From: Planctomycetota bacterium
GTDB taxonomy: Bacteria > Planctomycetota > J058 > JAJDCQ01
Assembly: GCA_029260755.1 (NCBI GenBank)
Contig: JAJDCQ010000241.1
Location: 1-58,324, forward strand
Direction of reading: 5' to 3'
Length of the DNA stretch: 58,324 nucleotides
In this document: positions 36,999-45,367 of the stretch, piece after piece
Layout: the number at the start of each line of letters is the position of its first letter
How positions within the stretch are numbered: the stretch's first letter is position 1
Notes under the pieces: generated by a model
Database searches by the model: none
Told to the model about the DNA's origin: nothing
What the model saw: only the letters and a program-made list of their open reading frames with translations
Program-made: the position numbers and the translations under genes

Positions 36999-37316
36999 TC
37001 AGGCGAACGAGAGCTCGGACTCGCCGTCGAGGTCGCGCCTCCGGCGGATCGCCACGGCGATGAAGAGCACGGCCAGGCCCAGGCTGATCGGGGCGATCAT
37101 GCAGACCGATCCGGCGACCGGCGCGGGCGTCGAGGGAGACGGCGCGGGCGCCGGCGTCGGGTCGGGCGAGGGAGCCGGCGCGGGGGGCGCGGGCCGGCGC
37201 TCGCCGTCGAACCGGTCGTCCGGTCCGATGATGATGTCCGCCCGCGCGCCGGGGGCGGCGAGGCCGAGCGCCCCGACGAGCGCGATGGCGCCGAGCCAGC
37301 GGCCGGGCGCGGTCAC
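36999..37316 (-). CDS. small exported protein with C-terminal anchor (2)
   Basis: A 105-residue protein: signal peptide ending GARA-DI, mature start IIIGPDDRFDG, a Pro/Ala/Ser-rich linker (APAPSPDPTPAPAPSPS), a TM helix SLGLAVLFIAVAI and the basic tail RRRRDLDGES. The GTG start overlaps the upstream stop (GTGA), so it is translated together with the next gene upstream. Confidence 0.75.
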   Translation of the reverse strand: MTAPGRWLGAIALVGALGLAAPGARADIIIGPDDRFDGERRPAPPAPAPSPDPTPAPAPSPSTPAPVAGSVCMIAPISLGLAVLFIAVAIRRRRDLDGESELSFA

Positions 37317-37759
37317 GACGCGCTCGCGCTCTTGCCGCGGGCGACCAGGACGCCGAGCCCGATGAGCACGATCCCGGCGATCACGGCGCCGATCGGAAGC
37401 ATCGGCAGGCCGCCCTCGTCCCCGCCGCCACCGGCGGCCGTCTCGGGCTCCGCGGCGCCGGTCGCATCGGCGGTCGAGCCCTCGGCGTCGGGTCGGTCCG
37501 CGCCCTCGGCCGCGTCGGTCGCCGTCCCCTCGGTGGCCGGCTGCTTCTCGGCGACGTCGGGCTTCTTCTCGGAGTCCTTCTCCCGGTCGACGTCCGGCTT
37601 CGCCGGGAGCTCCGGCGCCGAGCCGTCGTCGGCGGCAGGGGTCGGGCGGCGCGGCGGGTCGTCCTCGAACACGACGTCGGCGCGGGCGAGGCCGGCGAGC
37701 GCGACGACGACTGTGACGCTGGTCAGCACGGTCCGGATGAGGGTGAGCGGTCGCTTCAT
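37313..37759 (-). CDS. small exported protein with C-terminal anchor (3)
   Basis: A 148-residue protein: signal peptide ending LARA-DV, mature start VFEDDPPRRP, an acidic/Ala-rich linker (~60 residues), a Gly-rich turn, a TM helix LPIGAVIAGIVLIGLGVLVA and RGKSASAS. First gene of the trio; CAGGAGAG precedes its ATG. Linker length is the main difference from its two neighbours. Confidence 0.78.
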   Translation of the reverse strand: MKRPLTLIRTVLTSVTVVVALAGLARADVVFEDDPPRRPTPAADDGSAPELPAKPDVDREKDSEKKPDVAEKQPATEGTATDAAEGADRPDAEGSTADATGAAEPETAAGGGGDEGGLPMLPIGAVIAGIVLIGLGVLVARGKSASAS

Positions 37760-37776
37760 CGGTCTCTCCTGAGGGC

Positions 37777-37804
37777 GGGAGCGCGTCTCTCGCTCCCGAT
37801 CATA
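37777..37804 (-). promoter_or_regulatory. -10 box and 5' leader hairpin of the surface-protein trio
   Basis: On the minus strand TATGAT (37804-37799) is followed immediately by the inverted repeat GGGAGCG/CGCTCCC (37797-37777) with a 7-nt loop, in the leader before the ATG at 37759. No clear -35 is visible. Confidence 0.4.
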
Positions 37805-37941
37805 GCGGACGGCGCCGGCGGCCGCATGGTCGCGGGGCGCCCGGGGGCCGGTGGCGCGCGACGGCCGGCGCGTCGAGCCCTTGGACGCCGGGGAGACCTC
37901 CGCGGTTCCGACCGCCTCGGCGCCTCCGAGGTCGTCGCGCG

Positions 37942-39306
37942 CTACTCGCCCTCGGATGGGTCGGCGATCCCGAGCCGCTTCATCTTCTTGTAGAGGGTGT
38001 TGCGCGCGATCGAGAGGAGCTTCGCCGCCCGGCTCTTGTTGCCGCCCGCCTGCGCGAGCGCCCGGATGATCAACGCCTTCTCGTGGTTCATCAGGCTGAG
38101 CGAGCCGGTCGGCGGCGTCGTCTCCGGCGAGGCGGGGGCGGGCGCCAGCTCGGGACGCTGGAGCCGCGCCGTTTCGCCGCGCGACGCCGACTCCGGCGGG
38201 GAGGGGCGCTCGAGCAGCTCGCGAAAGTCCTCGTCCCCGAGGACGTTCGCCGAGCCGAGGAGGACCGCGTGGTGGACCGCATTGCGGAGCTGCCGGACGT
38301 TACCCGGCCAGTCGTGGCGGGCGAGCGCCGCGAGGGTGTCGGGGTCGACGGTCGCGCGAGGTCGACGCTCCTTCCGGGCGAAGGCGCGGACGAAGTAGGG
38401 GACGAGCGCCGCGATGTCCTCGCGTCGGTCGCGCAGCGGCGGCACCGCGATCCGGATCACGCTCAAACGATAGAACAGGTCCTCGCGGAAGCGTCCGGCG
38501 GCGACGGCGCCGGTCAGATCCCGGTTCGTTGCGGCGATGACGCGCGCGCGGCTGATCTGCTCGTCGCTGCTGCCGACGCGCGAGAAGGTCCGGTTCTCGA
38601 GGACGCGGAGGAGCTTCGCCTGCGCCCCGAGCGGGAGCTCGCCGAGCTCGTCGAGGAAGAGGGTCCCATCGGCCGCCCGGGCGAACGCCCCCTCGGTCCG
38701 TCGGTCGGCGCCGGTGAACGCGCCCCGTTCGTGTCCGAACAGCTCGCTCTCGATCAGCGACTCCGGGATCGCCGGCGCGTTCACCGTGACGAACGGCTTG
38801 AGGGCGCGCGGTCCGGCGCTGTGAATCGCGTGCGCGACGAGCTCCTTGCCGGTGCCGCTCTCGCCCATCACCAGGACGGTCGCGTCCGATGGGGCGACCC
38901 GCGTGATGAGCCTCCCGAGCTCCTGCATCGGCTCGGAGTCCCCGACGAGGCGGTCGTGGTCGAAGCGCTTCGTCTCGGCGTCGCTCGCCCGCGCGGCGTC
39001 GAGCGGGGCGGTGTCGACGAAGAGGAGCTCGGTCGTCCCGATCACGATCCGGTCGCCGCTCCCGAGACGCTGAGACTCCGCGACGGCTGCGCCGTTGATG
39101 AGCGTACCGTTGGCGCTGCCGAGGTCGCGAAGGATGACGACGCCGCCGGCGCGGACGATCTCGATGTGGCGGCGGCTGACGCTCGTGTCCGTCAGGACGA
39201 AGCCGCAGCCATCCTCCCGTCCGATCGTGACCGACGAGACGGTGGGCTCGATCTGGGCGCCGTGATCGGGGCCCGAGACGACGATGATCCGGTAGGTGGG
39301 TTTCAT
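37942..39306 (-). CDS. FHA-domain sigma-54 transcription activator
   Basis: A 454-residue bacterial enhancer-binding protein. The FHA domain (~20-95) has SVTIGRE, SVSRRHIEI and DLGSANGTLING, so it should bind phosphothreonine. The AAA+ domain (~130-365) carries GESGTGKE, the sigma-54-contacting GAFTGA loop and a GTLFLDELGE Walker B. The C-terminal Fis-type helix-turn-helix (NKSRAAKLLSIARNTLYKKMKRLGI) binds DNA. This is the plan of activators driven by Hanks kinases instead of histidine kinases, as known from myxobacteria. The neighbouring kinases are natural candidate partners. No sigma-54 site was found directly in front of its neighbours. Confidence 0.93.
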   Translation of the reverse strand: MKPTYRIIVVSGPDHGAQIEPTVSSVTIGREDGCGFVLTDTSVSRRHIEIVRAGGVVILRDLGSANGTLINGAAVAESQRLGSGDRIVIGTTELLFVDTAPLDAARASDAETKRFDHDRLVGDSEPMQELGRLITRVAPSDATVLVMGESGTGKELVAHAIHSAGPRALKPFVTVNAPAIPESLIESELFGHERGAFTGADRRTEGAFARAADGTLFLDELGELPLGAQAKLLRVLENRTFSRVGSSDEQISRARVIAATNRDLTGAVAAGRFREDLFYRLSVIRIAVPPLRDRREDIAALVPYFVRAFARKERRPRATVDPDTLAALARHDWPGNVRQLRNAVHHAVLLGSANVLGDEDFRELLERPSPPESASRGETARLQRPELAPAPASPETTPPTGSLSLMNHEKALIIRALAQAGGNKSRAAKLLSIARNTLYKKMKRLGIADPSEGE

Positions 39307-39383
39307 CGCGGGTGACCGATGATGCCGCGCCGCGATGAGTCTTGGCAAGGAGCGGTGGTCGGTCGTCGGACGATCGGGGCCGT

Positions 39384-42347
39384 TCATCGTCGGAGGAGCC
39401 GCGCTCGGCGGGCGATCCAGTGCTCGAGCTCTCGACGATCGTAGGATCGCGCGTTCGGGGTCGTGCGGAGGTACCGCTGGCGGCTCTCGATGGCGAGGTC
39501 GTAGTCGGCGAGGGCCGCGTCGCGGCGTCCGTGGAGGTGATGGTGACGGCCGCGCCGGTAGAGAATCGAGCCGACCCGTCGATTCGAGCTCCCGTCGCCG
39601 GAGTCGGGGAAGAGGTCGAGGCTTCGATCGAGGACGTCGTCGATCGTCGGTGTGTCGGGCACGGCGGGGGCGCAGCAGTGGGGCGGGCCGATGTCGGTGA
39701 GCACCTCGACCGCCTCGTAGATCTGCCGGACGAGGTTCTCGTCGAAGGCGAGGCCCCAGGGGGCGGTGCCGCCCGCCTCGACGATCGCGCGGACGCGCTC
39801 GCGAGCGATCCGGGCGATCGCGATCCCGAGCTCGCCCACGGAGAGAGCGCGGTCGATCGCCGCGCGCGCCTCCGGATCGTCCTCCGCGTCGTCCTCGTGG
39901 ACGTCGACGAGGATGTCGATGAGGCGAGCCGAGACCACCGGCCAGCGGCGCTCGATCGGGCGCGCGAGGTCGAGGGCGTGGGCGCGCTCGAGGCCGGCGA
40001 CCGCCGCGTCGAATCGCCCGAGCCACTCGAGGGCGTAGGCCGTTCCGAGGTGGAGCCAGACCTCGTCGACCGGCGCCTCGGAGGCCGCCTCGACCCAGGC
40101 GGCGGCGTCCTCCTTCGTCCAGCCGCCGGGGAGGTGGTGGTGGTCGAAGATCGCGGCGATCCGGGCGAGGAGCACGAGGACGGCCGCGTTCCGGTCCTCG
40201 GGCGACCGCGCCGACTCGACCGCCGCGCGTTCGACGGCCCACGCGTGTGGAAGACCGACCCAGAAGTCGGTGAGCTGGTCGGCGCCGAGCGGCGACATGC
40301 CGGACGCCTCGAGGAGAGCGGCGACGAGAATGAGCGCCTCGAGCTCATCGGCCGACATCTGGGCCGAGGGCGGATGGAGAGCGCGCTGGAGCGCGGCGAC
40401 GGCGCCGACGGCGAGCTCGTGGTCGCCAGCGGCGAGGATCAGGAGGTCGAGCAGCGATCGCGCCTGATCGGTTCTCCTGGCCTCGAGCTGCGTCCGGAAC
40501 GCGGCGACGAGGGCGGCGTGGAAGGACGCGGGCCAGCGCTCGGGGTCGGGCACGATCCCATCGCGTCGGCGCGCCCGCCCGATCCAGCTCGCGATGGCCT
40601 CGATCTGCGCCGCCGGGTCGACCGGGTCGAGCTCGGTCATGGCCGTCTCCGCCCGCCGGACGCGGAGGCGTCCCCGGGTGGCGTCGTCGATCCCGGGGGC
40701 CTCGATGAGCGCGGCGAACCGCGTGTCCTCGGTCGGGACCGGGAGGCTCGAGCCGTCCTCGGTGACGGCGCGCGCGAGCGCGGCGGCGGCGGCTGGATCG
40801 AGCTCCGGCTCGGGGTCGATCGCGATCGCGAACGCGAGGATGTCGAGGCGTTCGGCGCGGAGCAGCGCGCGCTGCGCGATCGAGAGGGCCTCGCGGTCGC
40901 CGCTCCCGGCGGCGGTCGCGCGGATCGAGCGGGCGACCCGCTCCGCGTTGCCGTGGTCGGCCGCGGCGCGATCGAGCGCGAGGATGAGGCGCGCGCGATC
41001 GGTCGAGCTCGAGGAGAGCGACCGCCCCTCGAGCAGGCGCTCGACATCGGCTCGGCCGTCGCGGCCGAGGGTGCCCTCGTCGACGAGCCGGCCGGTCAGC
41101 GCCGCGAGGCGCGCGGCCGGATCGGCGTCTCGATCGGGCGGCTCCGGGGCGCGTCCGGCGGCCAGCATGACGAGGGCGGCGGCCGAGCTCGCGATCACTC
41201 CGCCGATCGCGATCCGCTTCGCGCGCCGGGCGAGCCATCGGCGGAGGCGTCGTCGGCGCGTCGGGCGGAGCACGACGACCGGGTCGCCGCGGACGAAGCG
41301 TTCGAGGTCGCTGGCGAGGGCGGCCGCGCTCGGGTACCGGTCGTCGGGCTCCTTCGCGAGCGCCTTGCGGCAGATCGCGTCGAGCTCGGGCTCGAGGCGG
41401 GGCGCGAGCTCGCGGGGCGGCGTCGGCTCCTTCGAGATGACGTCGAAGATGACCGCGCGGGCCGGTCCCTCGAACGGGGCGTGGCCGGTGAGGAGGGCGT
41501 AGAGGATGGCGCCGAGACCGTAGACGTCGGCGCGCGGGCCGACCTCTCCCCCCGCTTCCCGGGTCAGCCCGACGGCCTGCTCGGGGGCCATGTAGCTCGG
41601 CGTGCCGAGGACCTCCCCCGTCTTGGTCAGCGCGACTCCGGCGGTCTGATCCCGCGCGATCCCGAAGTCGAGGAGGCGCGGCCGGCCCGAGGCGTCGAGG
41701 ATCACGTTCGCCGGCTTGAGGTCGCGGTGGACGACGCCGTTGCGATGCAGGTGGTGAACGGCGCGCGCGATCGCGGCGACGATCCGCGCGACGTCGCGCG
41801 GCGGCGCGGGTGAGAGCCGCATCTTGGCGTCGAGCCCCTCGCCGTCGATCCGGTCCATCGCGTACCAGGCGAGACCGTCGTCGACGCCGAACCCGTGGAT
41901 GCTCACGATCCCCTCGTGGGCGTCCACGCGGGCCATGAGCTGGGCCTCGCGACGGAACCTGGCCTGCGCATCCTCGTCCGCGAACCCGTCGACGTCGTCG
42001 ATCAGGACCTTGATCGCGTGGGTGAGCCCGGAGTCCTCGCGCACGCCGAGGTAGACCGCTCCCATCCCGCCCTTTCCGAGGACGCGCTCGAGGAGGTACG
42101 GCCCGACGCGGTCGCCGACCTCGGGGAGGGCGCTCGCGCGATGCGCGCGGGAGCGGGAGTGGTGGGCGCGGGGCTCGGTCCACGCTCGTTCGGAGGGCTC
42201 GAGGGTGACGGTCTCGTCGCCCGAGACGACCCGGGAGGCGAGCTTCGTCTCAGGGCCCTCGGGGAGGGCGATTCGCTCGCTGCTGCTGCTGCTGCTCGTG
42301 CTGCCGCTGCCGCTGCTGCTGCTGCCGATCGTCGCCGAGACGGTCAT
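39384..42347 (-). CDS. membrane Ser/Thr kinase, second gene of cassette 1
   Basis: A 987-residue kinase. The N-terminus has a Ser/Gly homopolymer-like run (about residues 5-22) encoded by CTG/GCT triplets. The kinase domain is complete: GKGGMG, AIKVL, HRDLKPAN (HRD at 207-209), DFGIAR, APEQ. A basic stretch and TM helix (~376-397) lead to a ~590-residue helical region outside or at the membrane; its end (RRDAALADYDLAIESRQRYLR) is TPR-like. Its ATG overlaps the stop of the FHA-kinase gene upstream (ATGA). It is the likely catalytic member of the cassette. Confidence 0.92.
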   Translation of the reverse strand: MTVSATIGSSSSGSGSTSSSSSSERIALPEGPETKLASRVVSGDETVTLEPSERAWTEPRAHHSRSRAHRASALPEVGDRVGPYLLERVLGKGGMGAVYLGVREDSGLTHAIKVLIDDVDGFADEDAQARFRREAQLMARVDAHEGIVSIHGFGVDDGLAWYAMDRIDGEGLDAKMRLSPAPPRDVARIVAAIARAVHHLHRNGVVHRDLKPANVILDASGRPRLLDFGIARDQTAGVALTKTGEVLGTPSYMAPEQAVGLTREAGGEVGPRADVYGLGAILYALLTGHAPFEGPARAVIFDVISKEPTPPRELAPRLEPELDAICRKALAKEPDDRYPSAAALASDLERFVRGDPVVVLRPTRRRRLRRWLARRAKRIAIGGVIASSAAALVMLAAGRAPEPPDRDADPAARLAALTGRLVDEGTLGRDGRADVERLLEGRSLSSSSTDRARLILALDRAAADHGNAERVARSIRATAAGSGDREALSIAQRALLRAERLDILAFAIAIDPEPELDPAAAAALARAVTEDGSSLPVPTEDTRFAALIEAPGIDDATRGRLRVRRAETAMTELDPVDPAAQIEAIASWIGRARRRDGIVPDPERWPASFHAALVAAFRTQLEARRTDQARSLLDLLILAAGDHELAVGAVAALQRALHPPSAQMSADELEALILVAALLEASGMSPLGADQLTDFWVGLPHAWAVERAAVESARSPEDRNAAVLVLLARIAAIFDHHHLPGGWTKEDAAAWVEAASEAPVDEVWLHLGTAYALEWLGRFDAAVAGLERAHALDLARPIERRWPVVSARLIDILVDVHEDDAEDDPEARAAIDRALSVGELGIAIARIARERVRAIVEAGGTAPWGLAFDENLVRQIYEAVEVLTDIGPPHCCAPAVPDTPTIDDVLDRSLDLFPDSGDGSSNRRVGSILYRRGRHHHLHGRRDAALADYDLAIESRQRYLRTTPNARSYDRRELEHWIARRARLLRR

Positions 42348-43972
42348 GATCGCGGGTGGACCTCCTCGTCGCGCGCGCGCATGAGGTCGAGGGCGATCGC
42401 GGCCGGACGGAGCCGGAGGTCGGACGTGATCGCGACGCCTCCGGCTCGGAACTCGAAGGTCCCCTGCGGGGCGGCGAGCAGTCTTCGCGCGGCCGCCTCT
42501 CCCTCGACCGCGCCGACCGACGCCGCGGCGATGAGGCCTCGCTGGAGGACGATCTCGCCGATCCCCTCGCCGGTCTCGATCGCGAGGCGGCCGTCCTTCT
42601 CGTTGAGCTCGAGGAACTGCACGATCTCGAGGAGCTCGAGACCGGTGAATCCTCCGCCGAGCTGGCCGGCCGCCACGATCGGGCTCGCCTGGGTCGCGGT
42701 GACGCCTCCGCCGTCGTCCGGCGCGCCGACCGGGGATGCGTCTCCGCGGGGGTCGCTCCGGCAGGCCGTCATGAGGGCGTGGTCGAGGGCGGCCATCACG
42801 TCGGTCGCGCTCTGGAACCGATCATCCGCGCTCTTCGCGAGGAGCTTGTCGAGGGCGCCCTCGAGGAGAGGAGAGATGCCCGGAAGGAACGTGCCGAGTC
42901 GGGGCGCGGGCGTCGCGAGCACGCGCCTCACGACCTCGAGCGGCGTCCCCTGGAACGGCGCCTGTCCGGTGAGGGCGTGGAAGAGGGTCGCGCCGAGCCC
43001 GTAGAGGTCGCTTCGGTGGTCGACGTCGCGTGGGTCGCGGACCTGCTCGGGCGGGATGTAGGACGGGTCGCCGACCGCGTCCGAGAGCTTGGTCAGGGCC
43101 GCGCCGGACGCCTCGAGGTCCTTGACGAAGCCGAACCCGACCAGCTTCGCGATGCCGCCGTGGATGACCATGACGTTCTCGGGGCGGACGTCTCGATGGA
43201 TCACCATCTCCTGATGGAGGAGGCTGAGGGCGCGCGCGATCTGGACGCCGATCGAGAGCGCCTGGCGGGCGCCGAGCGGCCTCCGCTCGACGATGTCGGC
43301 CAGGCTCTCGCCCTGGATGAGCCCCATCGCGAAGAAGCAGCGGTCGACCTCGTCGCAGACGTCGACGACGCGGGCGAGGTTCGGGTGGTCGAGGCGCGCG
43401 AGCACGTCGGCCGAGCGGAGGAACCGCGTCCGCTGATCGAAGCTCGCGCCCGGGCGGAGCATCTTGACCGCCACGTCCTGGCCGCGCTGCGACCGGGCGT
43501 GGTAGACGAGCGTGCTCGAGCCCGAGGCGAGCAGCTCGATCGGCTCGTATCCGGTGGCCGGGGGGAGGAACGTCGCGGCCTCGTCGGCTTGCTTCCCGTC
43601 GCTTCGCCTGCGGTCACGTCGCGAGCGACGGAGCGAGGCCGTCTCGCTTCCCGGAGTCCTGGCCTTCTCGTCGACCAGGAAGTGGGCGCGGCCGACGCGG
43701 ATCTGATCGCCCGGGCGGACGAGCACCTCGGCCCGGACCCGGACTCCGTTGACCTCGGTGCCGTTTCGGCTCCCGAGGTCGCTGACGATCACGCCGGCGT
43801 CGCTGCCGTGGAGGCTGCAGTGACGTCGGCTGACGAGGCTGTCGTCGAGGATGAAGTCGGCATCGGCGGACCGGCCGATCGTGACGACGTCACGCGGGCC
43901 GATCTTGATGCTGACCGACTGGGCGCCGAGGAGTTTCACGAGATGGTCTGACAAGGTTTCCTTCCATTCCAT
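42344..43972 (-). CDS. FHA - (pseudo)kinase - PATAN protein, cassette 1
   Basis: A 542-residue protein. FHA domain ~20-95 (VTIGRSADADF, SRRHCSL, SRNGTEVNG). The kinase fold ~145-410 keeps Lys170 (VAVK) and HRD at 259-261 with Asn in RPEN. The Gly-rich loop is degraded (LASGSSTLVY) and the metal-binding DFG Asp is replaced by Gly279 (GFG), so catalysis is doubtful. The C-terminal DUF4388/PATAN domain (~455-540) reads GLELLEIVQFLELNEKDGRLAIE ... GEIVLQRGLI. The ATG at 43972 was chosen by homology with the paralogue at 45364-47046. It overlaps its partner kinase by 4 bp. Likely a phospho-Thr-recruited scaffold or allosteric regulator. Confidence 0.9.
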   Translation of the reverse strand: MEWKETLSDHLVKLLGAQSVSIKIGPRDVVTIGRSADADFILDDSLVSRRHCSLHGSDAGVIVSDLGSRNGTEVNGVRVRAEVLVRPGDQIRVGRAHFLVDEKARTPGSETASLRRSRRDRRRSDGKQADEAATFLPPATGYEPIELLASGSSTLVYHARSQRGQDVAVKMLRPGASFDQRTRFLRSADVLARLDHPNLARVVDVCDEVDRCFFAMGLIQGESLADIVERRPLGARQALSIGVQIARALSLLHQEMVIHRDVRPENVMVIHGGIAKLVGFGFVKDLEASGAALTKLSDAVGDPSYIPPEQVRDPRDVDHRSDLYGLGATLFHALTGQAPFQGTPLEVVRRVLATPAPRLGTFLPGISPLLEGALDKLLAKSADDRFQSATDVMAALDHALMTACRSDPRGDASPVGAPDDGGGVTATQASPIVAAGQLGGGFTGLELLEIVQFLELNEKDGRLAIETGEGIGEIVLQRGLIAAASVGAVEGEAAARRLLAAPQGTFEFRAGGVAITSDLRLRPAAIALDLMRARDEEVHPRS

Positions 43973-44257
43973 GGGACTCGGAAGCCAGAGGAAGACAGAG
44001 CAAGTGGGAGGCCAAAGCCGCAAGCCCCGACGTCTTCGTTCGCGGGGGACACCTTCGTCTTCGGACGAGACGACGAACGCGCAGTCTGGAGACATCGAGT
44101 GCTCCCGTTCGGGACGCGCGGAGCGCGCCGGGTCGTCGAGGGAGCTCCGCGCGCTTCGCCGAGGTCGGCGGCTTCGGCTTCGGCTCGGGATCGGGACGGG
44201 AAGTCGCGGGCGACGCGCGTCGGCGACGCGCGTCGGCGAGGCGCGTCGAGGGGCGCC
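43973..44257. other. non-coding gap between the two kinase cassettes
   Basis: This 285-bp stretch separates cassette 2 (ending 44258) from cassette 1 (starting 43972) on the minus strand. It holds the tandem palindromic repeat at 44210-44248 and otherwise no recognisable gene, terminator or strong promoter. Confidence 0.6.
44210..44248. repeat. three tandem 13-bp palindromic units
   Basis: GCGACGCGCGTCG occurs at 44210-44222 and 44223-44235, with a variant GCGAGGCGCGTCG at 44236-44248. The core CGACGCGCGTCG is a perfect 12-bp palindrome. It sits just after the stop of the degenerate kinase and before the next cassette, so it may terminate transcription or bind a protein. Confidence 0.65.
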
Positions 44258-45367
44258 TCAGCTCCCCGGGTCGGACGAGCCGCCGAGGACGAGCCGCGCG
44301 ATGGCCCTCACCGCGTCGACGATCGCGGCCGCGGCCCGTCGGACGCGCCGGGCGATCCAGCGGTGGGCGCGGCGGCCGCGGGTGGCGCGCAGGATGAAGA
44401 CCGGCTCGCCTCGCGCGAACCGTTCGAGGTCCTCCGCGAGGGCGCGCGCGCTCGGGTAGCGGTCGGCCGGGTCCTTCGCGAGCGCCTTGCCGCAGATCGC
44501 ATCGAGGTCCGGCTCGATCCGAGGGTCGATCGTGCTCGGCGGCGCCGGGTCGCCGAGGAGGACCGCCTCGATCGCGCCGTCGATCGGAGGGCGGCCGGTG
44601 AGGAGAGCGTAGAGGATGGCGCCCAGGGCGTAGACGTCCGCGCGCGGGCCGACGTAGGCGGGGCGCGCGCTCCGCCGGCTTCGACCGGCGGCCTGCTCCG
44701 GCGCGCGGAAGCCCGGGGCGCCGGACGGGTCGTCCTCGCCCTCCTGGGATCGCGCCTCGCTCGCGACTCCCGAGTCGAGGAGGCGCGGTCGGCCGTCGGC
44801 GTCGAGGACGATGCTCGCGGGCTCGAGGCCGCGATGGACGACGCCGTTTCGGTGGAGGTGCTGGACGGCGTGACCGATCGCGACGACGACCCGGACCGAC
44901 TCCGACGGCGAGAGCGGGCCGCGCGCGATCCGCGCCTCGAGCGTGTCTCCGTCGACCCGGTCCATCGCCAACCAGGCGAGGCGCGCGTCGACGCCGAAGT
45001 CGTGGATGCCGACGACCCCCTCGTGCGCGTCGACGCGCGCCATCAGCTCGGCGCGCCGGCGGAAGAGGCGGCGCGCCTCGTCGGTCGTCGGTCCCCTCCG
45101 GTCGGCGAGGATCACCTTCAGGGTGTGGGTGACGCCGGAGCCCTCGCGGACGGCGAGGTAGACGGCGCCCGTCCGGTCCTTCCGGAGGCGCTCCTCGAGG
45201 ACGTAGGGGCCGATCCGGTCGCCCGGCTCGGGGAGCGTGGGCGCGAGCGCGCCGCGGGCGATCCGATGCCGGCTCGACGACGACGCGAGCTTGTCGTCGG
45301 GGCGGGATGGGAGGGCGACGAGGCGCTTGCTGCTCCCGCTGCTGTTGGCCGCGGACGTCCCGGTCAT
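44258..45367 (-). CDS. degenerate kinase (pseudokinase), second gene of cassette 2
   Basis: A 369-residue paralogue of the kinase at 39384-42347, ending right after the kinase domain and a basic helix; the TM and 590-residue C-terminal region are absent. Catalytic features are lost: the Gly-loop reads LRKDRTGAVY, HRD is HRG (178-180) followed by LEPAS instead of LKPAN, and DFG is DSG (198-200). The structural LKVIL Lys and the C-lobe (ADVYALGAILYALLTGRPP, KALAKDPADRYPSA) remain. The frame is open with clean codon use, so it is a conserved pseudokinase more likely than a dying gene. ATGA overlap with the upstream FHA gene. Confidence 0.85.
   Translation of the reverse strand: MTGTSAANSSGSSKRLVALPSRPDDKLASSSSRHRIARGALAPTLPEPGDRIGPYVLEERLRKDRTGAVYLAVREGSGVTHTLKVILADRRGPTTDEARRLFRRRAELMARVDAHEGVVGIHDFGVDARLAWLAMDRVDGDTLEARIARGPLSPSESVRVVVAIGHAVQHLHRNGVVHRGLEPASIVLDADGRPRLLDSGVASEARSQEGEDDPSGAPGFRAPEQAAGRSRRSARPAYVGPRADVYALGAILYALLTGRPPIDGAIEAVLLGDPAPPSTIDPRIEPDLDAICGKALAKDPADRYPSARALAEDLERFARGEPVFILRATRGRRAHRWIARRVRRAAAAIVDAVRAIARLVLGGSSDPGS

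Noticed and set aside
42279..42328. CTG/GCT triplet run as a regulatory microsatellite
   Set aside because: It simply encodes the Ser/Gly run at the N-terminus of the kinase; length variation is possible but nothing shows regulation.
43973..44095. Longer N-terminus for the cassette-1 FHA protein
   Set aside because: The added ~41 residues (RERRRRGLRLWPPTC) do not match the paralogue, while ATG 43972 puts the FHA domain at the usual distance.
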